This document shows positions 11,390-25,999 of a DNA stretch of 64,000 bases, in pieces. Where the stretch lies: contig CM055898.1 in the NCBI GenBank assembly GCA_029582155.1, positions 36,641,455 through 36,705,454 on the forward strand, written 5' to 3'. Source of the stretch: Panopea generosa (lineage: Eukaryota > Mollusca > Bivalvia > Adapedonta > Hiatellidae). A program made the position numbers and the translations under genes. The stretch's first letter is position 1. Every line of letters begins with the position of its first letter. The notes under the pieces were generated by a model. That model was given only the letters and a program-made list of their open reading frames with translations, had not been told where the DNA came from and made no database searches.

Positions 11390-13560
11390 TATTCCATTAT
11401 CACAACTGACTTCAGCTATCACAACTGATCACAACTGACTTCAGTTAAATCACAACTGACCTCAGCTATCACAACTTACTTCAGCCATCACAATTGATCA
11501 CATCTGATGTCGGCTATCACAACTGAATCCAGCTATCAAAACTGACTTCAGCTATCACAACAGGCTACAGCTAAATCACAACTGACTTTAGCTATCACAA
11601 CTCACTTCAGCTATCATAACTGATCACAACTGACTTCAGCTATCATAACTGATTACATCTGACTTCAGCTATCACAACAGGCTACAGCTAAATCACAACT
11701 GACTTTAGCTATCACAACTCACTTAAGCTATCATAACTGATCATAACTGACTTCAGCTATCACAACTGTTCACAACTGAATCCAGCTATCATAAGTTCAC
11801 AACTGACTTCAGCTACCACAACTGACTTCAGCTATCACAACTGATCACAACTGACTTCAGCTATTACCACTGATTTCATTTATCACAACTAACTTCTTTA
11901 TCTTAACTGATCACATCTGACTTCTGCTATCACAACTGAATCCAGCTATCACAACTGACTTCAGTTATAACAACTGATCACAACTGACTCCCGCTATCAC
12001 AACTGACTTCAGCTATCACAACTGAATCCAGCTATCACAACTGACTTCAATTATTACAACTGACTTCCATTCATTATCACAACTTACTTACATGCTCAAA
12101 GCTGACTTCCATTATCACTTCTGACTTCCATTATCACATCTGACTTACATTATCACAACTGACTTCCGTTATCACAGCTAATTTACATTATCACTTCTGA
12201 CTTACATTATCACAACTGACTGACATTATCACAACTGACTTACACTATGATAACTGATTTCATAAATCACAACTAACTTCTTTATCTTAACTGATCACAT
12301 CTGACTTCAGCTATCACAACTGAATCCAGCTATCACAACTGACTTCAGTTATAACAACTGATCACCACTGACTCCCGCTATCACAACTGACTTCAGCTAT
12401 AACAACTGACTTCAGCTATCACAACTGAATCCAGCTATCACAATTGACTTCAATTATTACAACTGACTTCCATTCATTATCACAACTAACTTACATGCTC
12501 AAAGCTGACTTACATTATCACATCTGACTAACATTATCACAACTGACTTCCGTTATCACAGCTAATTTACATTATCACTTCTGACTTACATTATCACAAC
12601 TGACTGACACTATCACAACTGACTTACACTATGATAACTGATTTACATTTTCACAACTGACTTACACTATCATAACTGACTTACATCATCACAGCTGTCT
12701 GACATTATCACAACTGACTTACACTATCATAACTGACTTACATCATCACAGCTGTCTGACATTATCACAACTGACTTACACTATCGTACCTGACTTCCAT
12801 TATTATAGTTGACCTCCATTATCGCAACTTTCTTCAGTTATCACAATTGAATTACATTGCCACAGCTGACTTTCATTATCGCAACTGATTTACACTATCG
12901 CAGCTGGCTAACATTATTACAACTGACTTACACTATCGCAGCTGACTTACATTATCACAACTGCCTTTAATTATCCCAATTGAATTACATTGTCACAGCT
13001 GACTTACATTATTACAACTGACTTACACTATCGTACCTGACTTCCATTATCATAGTTGACCTCCATTATCGCAATTTTCTTCAGTTATCACAATTGAATT
13101 ACATTGTCACAGCTGACTTTCATTATCGCAACTGACTTACACTATCATACCTGACTTCCATTATCACAACTGCCTGTAATTATCCCAATTGAATTACATT
13201 GTCACAGCTGACTTGCTTCATCACAGCTGACTGACATTATCTTAACTTACTTCTGTTATCACAACTTACTTCTATTATCACAACTGACTTCTATTATCAC
13301 AACTGACTTCCATTATTACAGCTGACTTCTATTATCAAAACTGACTTGCATTAGCGCAACTGACTTCCATTATCACAACTGGCTTCCATTATCACAAATG
13401 AGTTACGGTATCACAACTAACTTCATTTATCACATCTGACGAACATTATCAAACCTGATGTACATTATCACAACTGACGTACAATATCACAGTTTACTTA
13501 CATTGTGATTGACTTATATTATCGCAAATGACTTTATATATAAATAATACAAAATTGATC
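11390..13560. repeat. Large ~19-bp minisatellite (TATCACAACTGACTTCAGC)
   Basis: More than 100 units of TATCACAACTGACTTCAGC and variants (CTTACAT, CTTCCAT). Units within the array drift from an 'AGC' form at the left to a 'CAT' form at the right. A ~383-bp block (about 11882) is repeated at about 12265, showing local amplification above the unit level. Confidence 0.95.
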
Positions 13561-13839
13561 AATCCAATCTATCTGTGACGTACTGAGGGCCAAAGATGTA
13601 AAGCACAGTGCTCTATTATCTGTGCATAAGGGAGAGATAAAAGTGAAACGGTTACCACAACTGGATTATTTTTACAATCAAGTGAAGCAGGTCCTGAAAA
13701 AAAACAATAGTCATTCGCCTTATTTCTTTTAACATTCTAAGGGTAATCCTGCGTCAAGCCGCGACTGAAGGGAAATGTTTTTCATTAAAAACATGATGTT
13801 GTATTTCAGGTCTCTATCAATGGTTGCGATGGCAGATTG

Positions 13840-15800
13840 ATGTAGACAAATGATTGCTTATACAGATGTTCTTAAGACAAGTGGTTGCTTCAGACACATG
13901 ATCATTTACTACATGTGGATGCTTAAGAAAGGTCATCACTTACCACACGTGGTTGCTTAAGACAGGTCGCCACTTACTACATGTGGTTGCTTAAAATAGG
14001 TATCGCTTACTGCATATGTTTGCTTCAATCATGCCGTCACTTATTACATGTGGTTGCTTAAAACAGGTCGTCACAAACTACAAGTGATTGCTTTAGACTG
14101 GCCGTTACTTATTATTTGTAGTTGCTTAAGACAGGTCGCAACTTACTACAAGTTGTTGCTAAACATTACTACAAGTGGTTGGTTAAGACAGTTGCTTTAA
14201 ACAGAGGGCGACGTAATACATATGGTTACTTAAGACAGAGTGTTATTTATCACAGGTGGTTGTTTAAGACAGAGGGCCATGTATTACATGTGGTTGCTTG
14301 AGACAGGTTGTACGTTACTACATGTGGTTGCTTAAGACAGGTGGTCACTTGTCATGGGTGGTTACCTAAGACAGAGGGCCACGTACTACACATGGTTGCT
14401 TCAGACAGGTCGTCACTTGCTACAAGTGGTTGCTTTAGACAGAAAGCCATGTATTACATATTGTTGATTCAGGCAGGTCGTCATTTACAATAGGTGGTTA
14501 CTTAAGACAGATCGTCACTTACTACAAATGGTTGCTTAAGACAGAGGGACATGAACTAGACGTGGGTGCTTAAGACAGATGGTCACTTACTACATGTGAT
14601 CGCTTTTAAGACAGACGATACTTAATACAGATGGTTGCTTAAGTCAGGCCATAGCTTACTTCATGTGATTGCTTACAAAAGGTTTTCACAAACTACAAGT
14701 AGATTCTTAAGAGATATGGCCACTAACTACATGTGATTAAGAAAGGCCATAACTTACTACATGTTGTTGCTTAAGACAGAGTATTACTTACTACATGATT
14801 GTTTAATACAGATGATCAATTACTACAGGTGGCTGGTAAATACAGGTCATCACTTACTTCATGTGATTACTCAGGACATATGGTCACTTACTACAAGTGG
14901 TTGCTTAAGACATATTGTTACCTATTACAGTTGGTTGTTTTAGACAGGTTGCCATTTACTGTATGTGGTAGGTGGCTTCTTAAGGTTATTTACTTTTCGT
15001 GCTGCTTCTTATGCAGGTGGCTGCTTACTTCAAGTGACACAAAGTGTTTTTTTGAGACAGGAAGTAATTTATTACATATATATCTCTTAACACAGGTGAT
15101 CACTTACTGCAGATGAATTTAAGACACATGTGGTTTCTTAAACAAGTGATAAAATGTCACTTAAAACAGGCGGTTTTTTAAGACATATGGTCATTTAATA
15201 CATATTGATTCTTCAAACATGTGGTCACTTATTATGGATGACTTCTTAAGACAGTTTATTACTAACTAAAAGTGAAAATCACTGAATACAGATGGTTTCT
15301 TCCTTAAGACAAGTGATCATTAACTCTAATAGCTTGCGGGTTTGAGTCTTACCTAGTCAAACAAACTTGGGGTGAGAAAGTATGCCATATACAACCTGTT
15401 ACGTTAAAATGGTGATAACGAAGACTGACAGCTGCTTTCGTGATATACGTGATAGAAAGTAACTTAATACAGACCTGATCACTAAATCAAGACATGTGGT
15501 CACTAGCTAACGATGGCATCTTAAGATAGTCGGTCCCTTGCTACACTACTCACTTAATGCAGGTAATTTCTTTAGACATTACGTCATTTAACACATGATC
15601 GAACATACACTTACTTAAGACATTTACTTTATATTGTTTCTTAAGACAGGTGTTTGCTTATAATCAAATGCCAGTAACGTCACTTGATAAAGGTAATTTC
15701 TGATGATAGATGGTCACTTAATACAGATGGTTTCTTAAGACAGGCCATTACTAACTCACTTAAGACATGTGGCAACTTTTATAAGTGACAGAACGTTACC
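13840..15800. repeat. ~34-bp minisatellite
   Basis: The unit approximates CACTTACTACATGTGGTTGC followed by TTAAGACAGGTCGT. It is regular between 13900 and 14950, then increasingly diverged to about 15800. Open frames at 14300-15116 are read-throughs. Confidence 0.9.
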
Positions 15801-17455
15801 TAATACAAATGGTTTTCGGAGACAGATTGTTATTTTATGCATACATGTACTATTATAATATTGGTGGTCGTTTAATATATGTGTGGCCACTTATCATACG
15901 TAGTTTCTTTAGCAATGGTTGCTTAAAATGGATGATCGTTAAAACAGGTTTAATTGCATATCATATAAATGATCAACAATTACCTCCTCTCTCGTCTACA
16001 CTTATTAATGTAAATGATAATTTTGTACACATAAGCTATTTTAACAATCATGCTTTAATGCACAAACTCATGAATCGTTTAACTCATTTTTATAATCATT
16101 GTACAATAATTTTTACAACTTTTCAGCTGCAAAATAGCACTCTATCATATTCATACTACTAAGTGGTGAAATTAATTTAACGTTTAGAGTCATTGCCAAC
16201 TACTTAACTGCAATGTATCTCCATTAAAATGACACAATCAGTGTTTTTGACGACGGTTGACTTCAGATGTATGCTCAACAGCGACGGATTAAGAAACACA
16301 CACATATATATATGTCGGCTTGTGGTTGTGCTGATATATTCTGTTTTCGGCTATCCATTGTGCTTCGAGGCATTAATAGGTTCAATACGCGGACATGGTA
16401 TAAGAAAGCACGGGTAATTTTGAGCGTTGGTAAAACTTTATGGTGCACACTAACCGAATTAATACATTTTGTATATGGAATAGATAATTAAGCTCTGAAA
16501 CAAATCTCGTAACAGATATTGGCCTTGCACAAAGTTAATAGTGCGCTGTTGTTTGCATTCCCATGCTTGCATATAGATTATATTGCGATACCATTTGAAC
16601 TAGTATGTTTGTTTAAACGCTGAGTTTGTAGATAATAATCGAAACTTAAACTTAAGTTGTCTCAAGGACATTAATTTAAGATTTGTTGAGTGTTTATCGT
16701 GTTTGTAGTCGCATGCAATGCAGCTAGTGCAGGGACACAGTAGGCAGGTGTTAATGGGTTAATACAAACCATGCATTTGGAGAATAGTTCAATATCTTAC
16801 TTCTTCATACCATCATCTCCGCATGATTTCAAACAAAACAATTATAAACGCATTCAGTAAAGGAAGAAGCACTTTCCTTCATTCGGCGATATCCCATGGG
16901 AATTGTTCATGTTAGAAATAATTTGTACCGGTCAGCTCCTAACTCTGGCGACGAACCAACTCTCTATCTATGAATAAAATGAATTTGGCTACAATTTTAC
17001 ACGCACAATTAGCCTGCCTGCTTTTGTATCCCAATCTCTGTACCCCTTTGAATTTAACCTGGTTCACAATATTCTGTGCAATTTTAAGTTTGTCAACCAT
17101 GAATTCCCTAAGCTTTGCCTCGGTCCGCACAGGCGTTTTGTGTTGATCTTAAGTTATATTTGCAAATATGAAGTTATATTTGCAAGTATGAGGTTATTAC
17201 GCATGGACTACATCATTCCGACTGGGCATATAGAAATTCATCCTGAATACTGACCTTGTCCTTTTGAGAATTTGTCATCTGCTAACTGAAGCGAAATCTC
17301 AAAATTGTAAACTCTTTTAACATTTTATCGTCGGTTAACTTCATGTCTTGTACAAAAATCCCTATTATCTTAACATTGATTTAAAAATTACTGACCTTTT
17401 TCTAAAAATAAATCCAATGTATCCATGCACTCCAAATATTGCAAAATGCGTTAGA
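15800..17455. other. Unassigned intronic/intergenic DNA
   Basis: AT-rich sequence between two minisatellites. Short open frames occur (15785-16162, 16267-16491) but show no domain, splice context or codon bias that I can recognise. Confidence 0.5.
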
Positions 17456-19640
17456 CGGGCGCCAATATCACCAATATCAAATTCACCAACAAAACCGCCA
17501 TATAATCATCTACAACACCCTCATTATCAGCAATATCAACAAAATTGACAATATCATCATCACTACCAACAACACCATCCCTATATTCATTAGCAACACT
17601 ATCATTATCAACAATATCCAAAACATCATCGTCAACACCGACAATACCCTCATTATATTCATCATCAACACCCTCATTGTCATCATTATCAGCAACAACC
17701 TCAATATCATCATGATTATCAACAAAACCCTCACTTTATTTATCAAAAATAACTTCACAATAATCATCAACAATATCCGCAATATCATCACCACCAACAA
17801 TATTCTCACTATATTCATCAACAACACCTCCATTATCGACATTATCAACGACAACCTCATTATCTACAATATCCCCAATATCATCATCACAAAACTACCC
17901 TCACTTTATTCATCCACAGTAACTTCATTATCAACATTATCAACATCATCCTCAATATCTTCGTCACCACCAACAATACCCCTCATATATTCATAAAAAA
18001 CACCATCATTATCATCATTTTCAACAACATATCCAATATCATCATGACCACCACCAATACCCTCACTAAAGTCATCAACAACATTCTCATTATCATCATT
18101 TTCAACAACATATCCAATATCATCATGACCACCAACAATACCTTCACTAAAGGCATCAACATCACCCTCATTATCAACAACATACCACTATCATCATCAT
18201 CACCACCAACAATAACTTCAGTATGTTCATCAACAACAACTCATTATCAACATTATCAACATCGCCAATATCATCATTACCACCAGCAGTCTCCCCACTA
18301 TATTCATCAACAACACTCATTATCAACATTAACAACATCACCAATATCATCATCACCACCAACAATAACCTCAGTATGTTCATAAACAACAACTCATTAT
18401 CAACATTATCAACATCACCAATATCATCATCACCACCAACAACACCCTCATTTTCAATATGTTTATCAACAACAATCCCCAATCAAATCTTCACCACCAG
18501 CATCTTCACTATATTCATCAACAACACCCTCATTATGATCATTATCAACAATATCCCAAATGTATTCATTACCAGCAAACAATACTCTCACTAAATTCGT
18601 AAGCAACTCCCTCATTATCATCATTATCAACAACATCCTCAATATCATCATCACAACCAACAATACCTTCATTATCAGCATTATCAACAACATCCACAAT
18701 AACACCATCACCACCAACAATACCCTGCCTATATACATCAACAACACCCTCATTATCAACAACATCCTCAATATCTTCATCATCACCAACAACAATAACC
18801 TCACTGTATTTATCAACACACTCTCATTATCAACATTATTAACATCCGCAAAATCACAATCACCATAAACAATACCCTCGCTATATTCGCCGACAACACC
18901 CTCATTATCATAATTATAAACACCATCACCAATATCATCATATCGACCAACAATACCCTCACTAAATTTATCAACAACGCTCTCATTATCAACATTATCA
19001 ACAACATCCCCAATATTATTATCGCCACCAACACTATCATCCCTTTATTCATCGACAACACACTCATTATCATAATTATAAACAACATCGCCAATATCAC
19101 CATCACCACCAACAATTTCCTCACTATTTACATCATCAACACCCTCATTATCAACAACATCCTCAATATCATCATGACCACCAATAATACCCTCACTATA
19201 TTCACCAAGAACACCCTCATTGTCTTCATCATTATCAACAATACATCAGATATCATTATCACCACCAACAATCTCCCCACTATATTTATCATCAACACTC
19301 TCAATATCAACATTATTTACAACATCCCCAATATCATCATTACCGCCAACAATACTCTCCCAATATACAGCACCATTATTATCATCATTATCAATAACAC
19401 CCCAACTACCATCATGACCACCAACAGATCTCACTATATTCATCAACAACACCATCATTATCAGCATTATCAACAACTTTTCCAATATCAACATCAACAA
19501 TACCTTCAATGAATTCATCAACAATCCTTCACTATCATCATTAGCAACAACATCCCCAATAGCATCAAAACAACCAACTATACCCTCACTTTATTCATCA
19601 ACAACAATACATCATCCTACCTAAAACATTACCTTTTTCT
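17455..19640. repeat. ~81-bp minisatellite with AAC/ATC trinucleotide substructure
   Basis: Units contain CACCCTCATTATCAACA, ACATCCCCAATATCATCATC and ACCACCAACAATACCCTCAC. Successive ACCACCAACAATA blocks around 17967, 18048, 18128 and 18209 are about 81 bp apart. G is nearly absent from the + strand. Because the unit is a multiple of three, long frames rich in Asn-Ile-Thr (+) and Leu-Met-Ile (-) arise on both strands; these are not genes. Confidence 0.9.
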
Positions 19641-19942
19641 GTATCAGCTAAAGCATTTTCATTGTTAAAAAATATACCTATTTGATTATATTAAGCTCTA
19701 AGTATAATTCACTGTCATTTAGACTGCAAGATGCAGCGCTTGCGTTTCTCGAGATAACCAAGCTTACGCTTACGATTTCAAAAATATTATATTTGTTAAA
19801 CATAATTGATAGGCCTGACGTAGTCTCCCTTCATTGAAATAGACAAAACCTGAAAGTCAGAATCCGTGTTAGATTATTTTTAGTATGTAGAATTTCATTC
19901 TCAATTCAAGAAGGTTTTTAGTAATGAAAGGACAAAACACCA

Positions 19943-19962
19943 AACAACAACAACAACAACAA

Positions 19963-20025
<63 letters not shown>

Positions 20026-20043
20026 CAACAACAACAACAACAA
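19943..20043. repeat. Compound (CAA)n(CAG)n(CAA)n tract
   Basis: A run of CAA passes into a run of more than a dozen CAG and back into CAA. All units can code for Gln in one frame, but a TAA stop follows and no exon context is visible. Confidence 0.95.
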
Positions 20044-20044
20044 A

Positions 20045-23000
20045 TAATTTAGTTAAGTGTAGCACAATAGAAGATTATATAAGTGTCAAAAGGTCTTACA
20101 TTAACCGGATGATAACAAATGTTGATAAGCTTGCCAATATAAATAAATATTGTAAGTTGTCTCGTTTTTGCACTAATTATTTTTTAGCACGTTGACTTTT
20201 AGTGCAAAACATGGTTAGTGCACTCGTTCCGTTTTTGCGCTCAATAATTAAATGGTTTAAATATTAAACAATGGAATAAATATTTTTCAGGACGTACATA
20301 TCAACAGTTTGAATCATTTAATAAAAAGGATGATTTTCTGAAAGAAATGTAATGTATTTCGATTAGTGCTCAAGGGACGAATTGTGTTAGATGAAACCCA
20401 AGTACAAATGTCACTGTATGGACATAATGCTGGCTTGTCTCGTTTGATAAATGAAATAAATCAAACAGATATAAACTATAGATAAGATCACTTGAACTTT
20501 AATGTGCACGCACCATGCACTTGACAAGATAATTATATCTTATAAAATGTCAAGGCAAATGCATAACTTGATTATTAAACTTCAAATATTCAATAGAAAA
20601 TATTCAAACATGGATAAAAACGGATAGATGGAGTTGCGCTATTTATTTATTTTGGTTCATAGGTAACTTTATTTATTTATTATTGTTATTTTACTCATTA
20701 TAATACCGAATATGTGTACTTACTTATATAAAACTTATACTGAGTTATATCGCGCTAAGATACAGTACACGTTCAATTTGGCGGTGTTCAGAATTATCAG
20801 CACGTACTTTTCTGTCGGATTTTGATGACTTTATTGACGTTTTCGTATATAATTTATTTGTTTGCGTAGAAAACAATGAGAATCTTTGTGTGTGCTGTCC
20901 TCGATACACGATCACATTTCTTAAGAAAAAAAGCAGACATAAAAAACTCTTAGGGTGTTAAGGTGAACATTTCTATCGGAAAAAAACACACCATTGCACC
21001 GCTCATCGCCAAGTTGTTACAGAACATGCATGGAACGCATTTCTAACTTTTTGTAGACTTCTGATTCTAACTGCTTAAGCTTATATTGCAACAGGCACAT
21101 GCTTATCATAATTGACTATATATTCATTAGTTGCATGGTATTCTTATATATTATATACTACAAATACATGGTACCATTTGGTTGCATTAATTACTTCTAC
21201 ACATTGATCGAAATGATAGGTTAGAATTCGATTTCAATTATGACCATTGCTTATTGTTTGTTTCATTATGCATGTCTGATAAAACCAATGTGATATATTA
21301 TTCTTATGTTGTTAAAAGTTAAAAGTATATTCTTATTGGAGGTTCTTAGACTTCATAATATTAATAAAAACAAAGTTTTTTTATGTGTTTTGGTGACTTA
21401 AATGGATTCCGGTAATTTAACAGTTTGAAATAGAGATAGTACAAATGCTTATTTTACTTTGAGAAATCATCAATTAAAAATAAGTTATTGTTGGTTTCGG
21501 TTAGATGTTAATGAAATTTCACTCGTGACAATTGAAAATACTACTTCAGTGCTCACTCGATGAAGAACCATTCAGAATGTATTCTGGCATTAGGAACACA
21601 CGGCATACTTTTTTATCAGTAAAACTGTTTACCAAATTAACCCATTCATAGTATATCTACAAAATGCCCCAACACACTAGTAAAATAGTTGCACATTGCC
21701 CACATATACTTGCGAAAAAAGTAACAAATGTTCAACTGTTTAATAACTTGCAGTGAAATTGTATGGAGAAATTATTTTCAATTTTAAACAATTTTGAAAT
21801 TACTGTATAAAATAAACAGACATTTCTTATATTGAGTATTTCTTACTTGAAGTTCAATTTAGTTAATAACTTCAATTAGTTTCTTGATTAAATGTATCTT
21901 TTTTTTTCAGAAACATTTAAACATTCCAAATGCGGATATACTGATTTATTTCAAAAGAATCTAAAATGTTTTTTTCTCTCTTTAAATCGAGTCATCATTG
22001 AAAACATGACTATTTGTTGGTTTGGTCTTTTTGATTATTTGACTTGCGTTATAAAAATGCTAACATATTTTCCTAAATATATATTGATTTAGTTGTTTTA
22101 TGCATATCGCCTTGCGTTACAATGTGACGATTTTTTTTGCACCGGAAATATTGCTGCTGACCATGGCAGATTTTATGCAAGAGACGGCCGTATCTCTTGA
22201 ATTCACCAAACCGCATAAATTAGAAATATTGAGGATTTGAGCGTCACCTAGTGGATGACAGGCAATGAAATGACAAATAGAAATTAGTTACTCCTGTCAA
22301 AAACTTACGAATGCAGTATGTTTTCAAAATAAAATGACAATCAAAAAGAAATAAAACAGCGTGAGTTACATTAATTAAAGTTATTATGAACTGATATTTT
22401 TCTTTCGGAAATAAGGAGGAGACAGTGCCAAGTGACGGGTCAGTGTTTGCAACTGTGAGTTCTTGAAATAAACTGTTTCATAATTGGAAGATATTCTATC
22501 CGATAGGAATTATATACATGTATTTTCGGATATGATCTTAACGTTTTATTAGTTTCTTCAGTTTCAACTAGCGATTCCTGCAAGCCTTTTTTGTCAAATG
22601 CTGTAACGCTATGATTAACATTATTGCAGTCATTTCATGATGACGTAATGTTGGCAAACCTTTTTGGAATGGATATATTAGTAATAAACGTATCTGTCCC
22701 ACTAAATCCACACAGACACTCTTGTGTAACGTCCGCTAGTTTGCCAATCTTTTTGGATTCTCTTTAAAGAAACCGAATTGTACTGTTCATTATGTTAGGA
22801 ATATATTGAAGAGATCATATCAGAAAAAAAAACACGCTATAGATGTCTTAAAACTAAAAATATTTTTAAAATAAATAAAAAAGCATCTCAGCGTCATTAA
22901 GAAATAAAATCTAAATGGTTTGGTATGTCAAAACTAAAACGTGACATAATCGATATCTAAATTGAAGTAGTAAACATTCTTAAGATAGACAGCTCTCAAA

Positions 23001-24690
23001 TACTGCTTGACGTCATTCGGACTCTTTTTAAGATGAAACAATTTTACTACGTTTAAACCTGTATTAATGACGGATCTACTCTTTAAGAAAACAACTGTGT
23101 TCGCGTCTACCCCACCCCTCAACTCTCATATTTGATTGAAATTCACTATATTTCTACTGAAAACAACTATACCCGTTGAGATATTTTGTTGCGCTCCGTT
23201 TTAACTGAAATACTGGATCCACCCCTGTGTACAACATTCAAATTGAAATCAAAATGAATGGACGAATAGGGTTTCACAGCGTACCAAAACATTATAGATT
23301 ATTAGACGCCAATAGGAATGAAGATTCCAGGTCCACTCTACATATAAAAAAACAACAAATTAGCATACATATTAAACAATCTAACAAATGAATATGCAAA
23401 ATGAACCTAGAACCTTGAAACCTGTAGAACTTTAGAGTTTCAGCAAATTCTATTGTTTTACTCAAACTGTCGCTTCTTACGACATGCATTGGCCACAGTG
23501 ATCCTATTCTTGCCATCCCTCATATGGCTCCCTGGAACCACACAGGGGTAAGTAATTCAATCACAATAATAAATATGACAAAAAATGATAAAATGAATTT
23601 GACACCAATTCGGAGGATTTCTAACCCTTTGCAGAGATCGACAGTGATTCTATTCTTAGCCGGAAACTCAGGGGCTATATCAAAATGAAATCACGTGACT
23701 GATTTAGTACGTATTAAAGTATGTTGCACTTTTAAGCAGGAAATCTATTTTAGTCTAACCTAGGCGCGTAGCCAAAGTTAGGAAACCCCTTTTCAATATA
23801 TTTGAATAGATATCATTTAAGCAATATGGGTAAGATATAAAGGCATATTTTATTGGGAATTTTTTTTTTAAAAAAAATCCTGATATATTCCATTTAAGGT
23901 GCTGTATTGTCAAATACTCATTTACAATATATGATTTAATACATTTAATTGTGTATCAAAACATATTCTAGCCATGTTCAAGGCATATGATCGTTACGAT
24001 TCGGATATTCATATGAGACATTTATTTAGTCATACATTTTGTATTCACTGATGTGTGAAGTCGTGATTTAAGCTATATATTAATTCACACTTTATTTATA
24101 CTGAAAAGTACGTTGATACATTTATTCATGAAGTTCGTACGATAGTCAGATGTATGGCGAGCAATAAATAAAGCGAGATATTTAGTTATATATTTTCTCA
24201 TTCATTAACAAAGCGATGTATATAGTCATATTTTAGTAACCAATTATTATAAGCGATGCGTTAAGTCATATATTTAGAAACGATTTCAACGATGTCATAT
24301 ATCAAATTTACTTAAACGAGAGATCCAGTCGTACTTTTTATAGAGTTGGATATGTCCTAGTCATAAAATTAGTGATAAATCCAGTGATATATTAAGTTGA
24401 AAGAAGATTAGCGATGTAATTAGACCTATTATACTCCGACTCAGTTTCAATAAATATATGTAATGGAAAATAAAATGATATTCTTTTCCATATTATTTTT
24501 ATAATATCAAATGAGCATTGCTTACTAGTTTCTTGTTACGCTTAAATGCAGATCTGCATCGCTTCAACACGTACTGCAGAGACATTGTATGTTTCTGAGG
24601 GACGATTTGATTTACCTTTAGGTTTTAATTGATAGCATATAATTGTGATGAGAAGTTGACAACTTCAGTTCTATGAAATTTATGTTTAAA
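20045..24690. other. Unassigned AT-rich DNA
   Basis: No exon, array or mobile element that I can name. At 22163 a well-placed ATG (GACCATGG) opens a 25-codon frame starting MADFMQETAV; it could in principle end at a weak GT in phase 0 and join the exon at 24692, but the donor context is poor. Confidence 0.4.
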
Positions 24691-24691
24691 G

Positions 24692-24841
24692 GTACGTTAT
24701 CACGATGATGTGGATACATACAATAAACAAAAGGCATTAATGGAAAACAGTATCCGACGTGCTATACTAGCGGGCAGTGACGAAATATCTGAACATGTAA
24801 CGGGCAGTGACGAAATATCTGAAAAAAGGGATGACAAGAAA
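24692..24841 (+). CDS. RNF213-like gene, acidic/Lys-rich linker exon
   Basis: Open from a TTTAAAG acceptor to a GTGAGT donor (24842), phase 0 at both ends. It encodes 50 residues, beginning VRYHDDVDTYNKQKALMENS. It contains an in-frame 10-residue duplication, GSDEISEHVT then GSDEISEKRD, and ends in KRDDKK. It has no domain of its own. It joins in phase to a tiny Lys/Arg-rich exon and then to the CBM20-like exons. A charged, disordered stretch just before the CBM20 domain is the known arrangement in RNF213. Confidence 0.6.
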
Positions 24842-25967
24842 GTGAGTACAAACGAGAATGGAAACAAAATAGCAAAAAATAAACTTGCTCAAGATTATGA
24901 AGACAAAAATCAATACTTCATGTCTCATTGGCCTTTAAGCCATTGTTAATATTGCTAATGTAGATGCAGCTGTGACATGCTTAATAAAAAGATGGTTCGA
25001 TACATGGGAGCACTATATTTAACTGTAGATAAGGGGAGGAAATGTACATATATTACAGCCATGTCTGTGAGATCAAATAAATAAGTATTTTGCCTGAAAA
25101 CATATTGTATTGTGAGAATGTCTTGAAATCTATATCTAAACTTCCACAAATGATAAATGGAATATAATGTATATATTCTTTATGAATTGATATGGTTGGA
25201 AAAACATGAATGTGTTTAAAACTATTTTATACTCTGGTGTTTGAATATTCCTGATGTCTTTTATAAAAGTTTTTTCTATACCTGTATATATTTTATTATT
25301 GTACAAGTACTAGATTTTAAAATTTGAATAGCATTTAATATAAAATTTTAGTTGTAAATATTTTGTTATAAATATTGTGTTCGTAGTTTTTTAACGTTTT
25401 GTATTTACTTGCTTTGATTGTTGCTTTTATTTTATTTCACTACTAAAGTTAGGTTTTACAAACATGACTTTCAAAACAAACTCAAAAACATGTCACATGT
25501 AATCATATCATATACAGTATGTTTTTAACTGTGTCCTCTACCATTCTAACTGACTACTACTCAATATAAGCTATTTATATTTTCTTCTTATTCTAAAGTG
25601 ATACATCTACATCTTAGTATTATACTTGATGTATTGTACAATACGATTTTTTCATGTGTTTTAACTGAGGAAGACCGATTTTGAGGTTCATCAACAAAAC
25701 TTTTTAACTGTGCTATTACTTTATTAATTAAATATCAACTTGAATTTGGCAAGACAAGTTGAGAAAAAACTTCGTTTGTGTAACCGTTACGTTTATAACT
25801 TTTTTTATTTAAGAATAATATTAATATGTGTTTGTTGCATTATCGTTTTTCAGATGTGGTATTATGTACTGATTAATTTAATCTGTCGGTATCACCATTT
25901 ACATTGTATGTACTAGTATTATTAAAAAATACTAATTGTTTTACCTGTCATTGCATCTTGGCGGCAG

Positions 25968-25999
25968 AAGAAAAGAAGATATGGACCAGTACAAAGAAG
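25968..25999 (+). CDS. RNF213-like gene, 32-bp micro-exon
   Basis: CTTGGCGGCAG acceptor, GTAGAT donor at 26000. Read from phase 0 it gives KKRRYGPVQR and leaves two bases, which is exactly the phase required by the next exon. It is too short to be found by composition, and is supported only by junction quality and phase agreement on both sides. Confidence 0.5.

Noticed and set aside
17439..19524. Cluster of Asn/Ile- and Leu/Met-rich open frames on both strands
   Set aside because: Produced by the 81-bp AAC/ATC array; frames exist on both strands and switch with indels.
19943..20043. Polyglutamine-coding exon
   Set aside because: TAA and further stops follow at once and no acceptor/donor frame supports an exon.
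22163..22240. Alternative first exon (MADFMQETA) of the RNF213-like gene
   Set aside because: The phase-0 GT at the end has a poor donor context (GCC before GTATCT).
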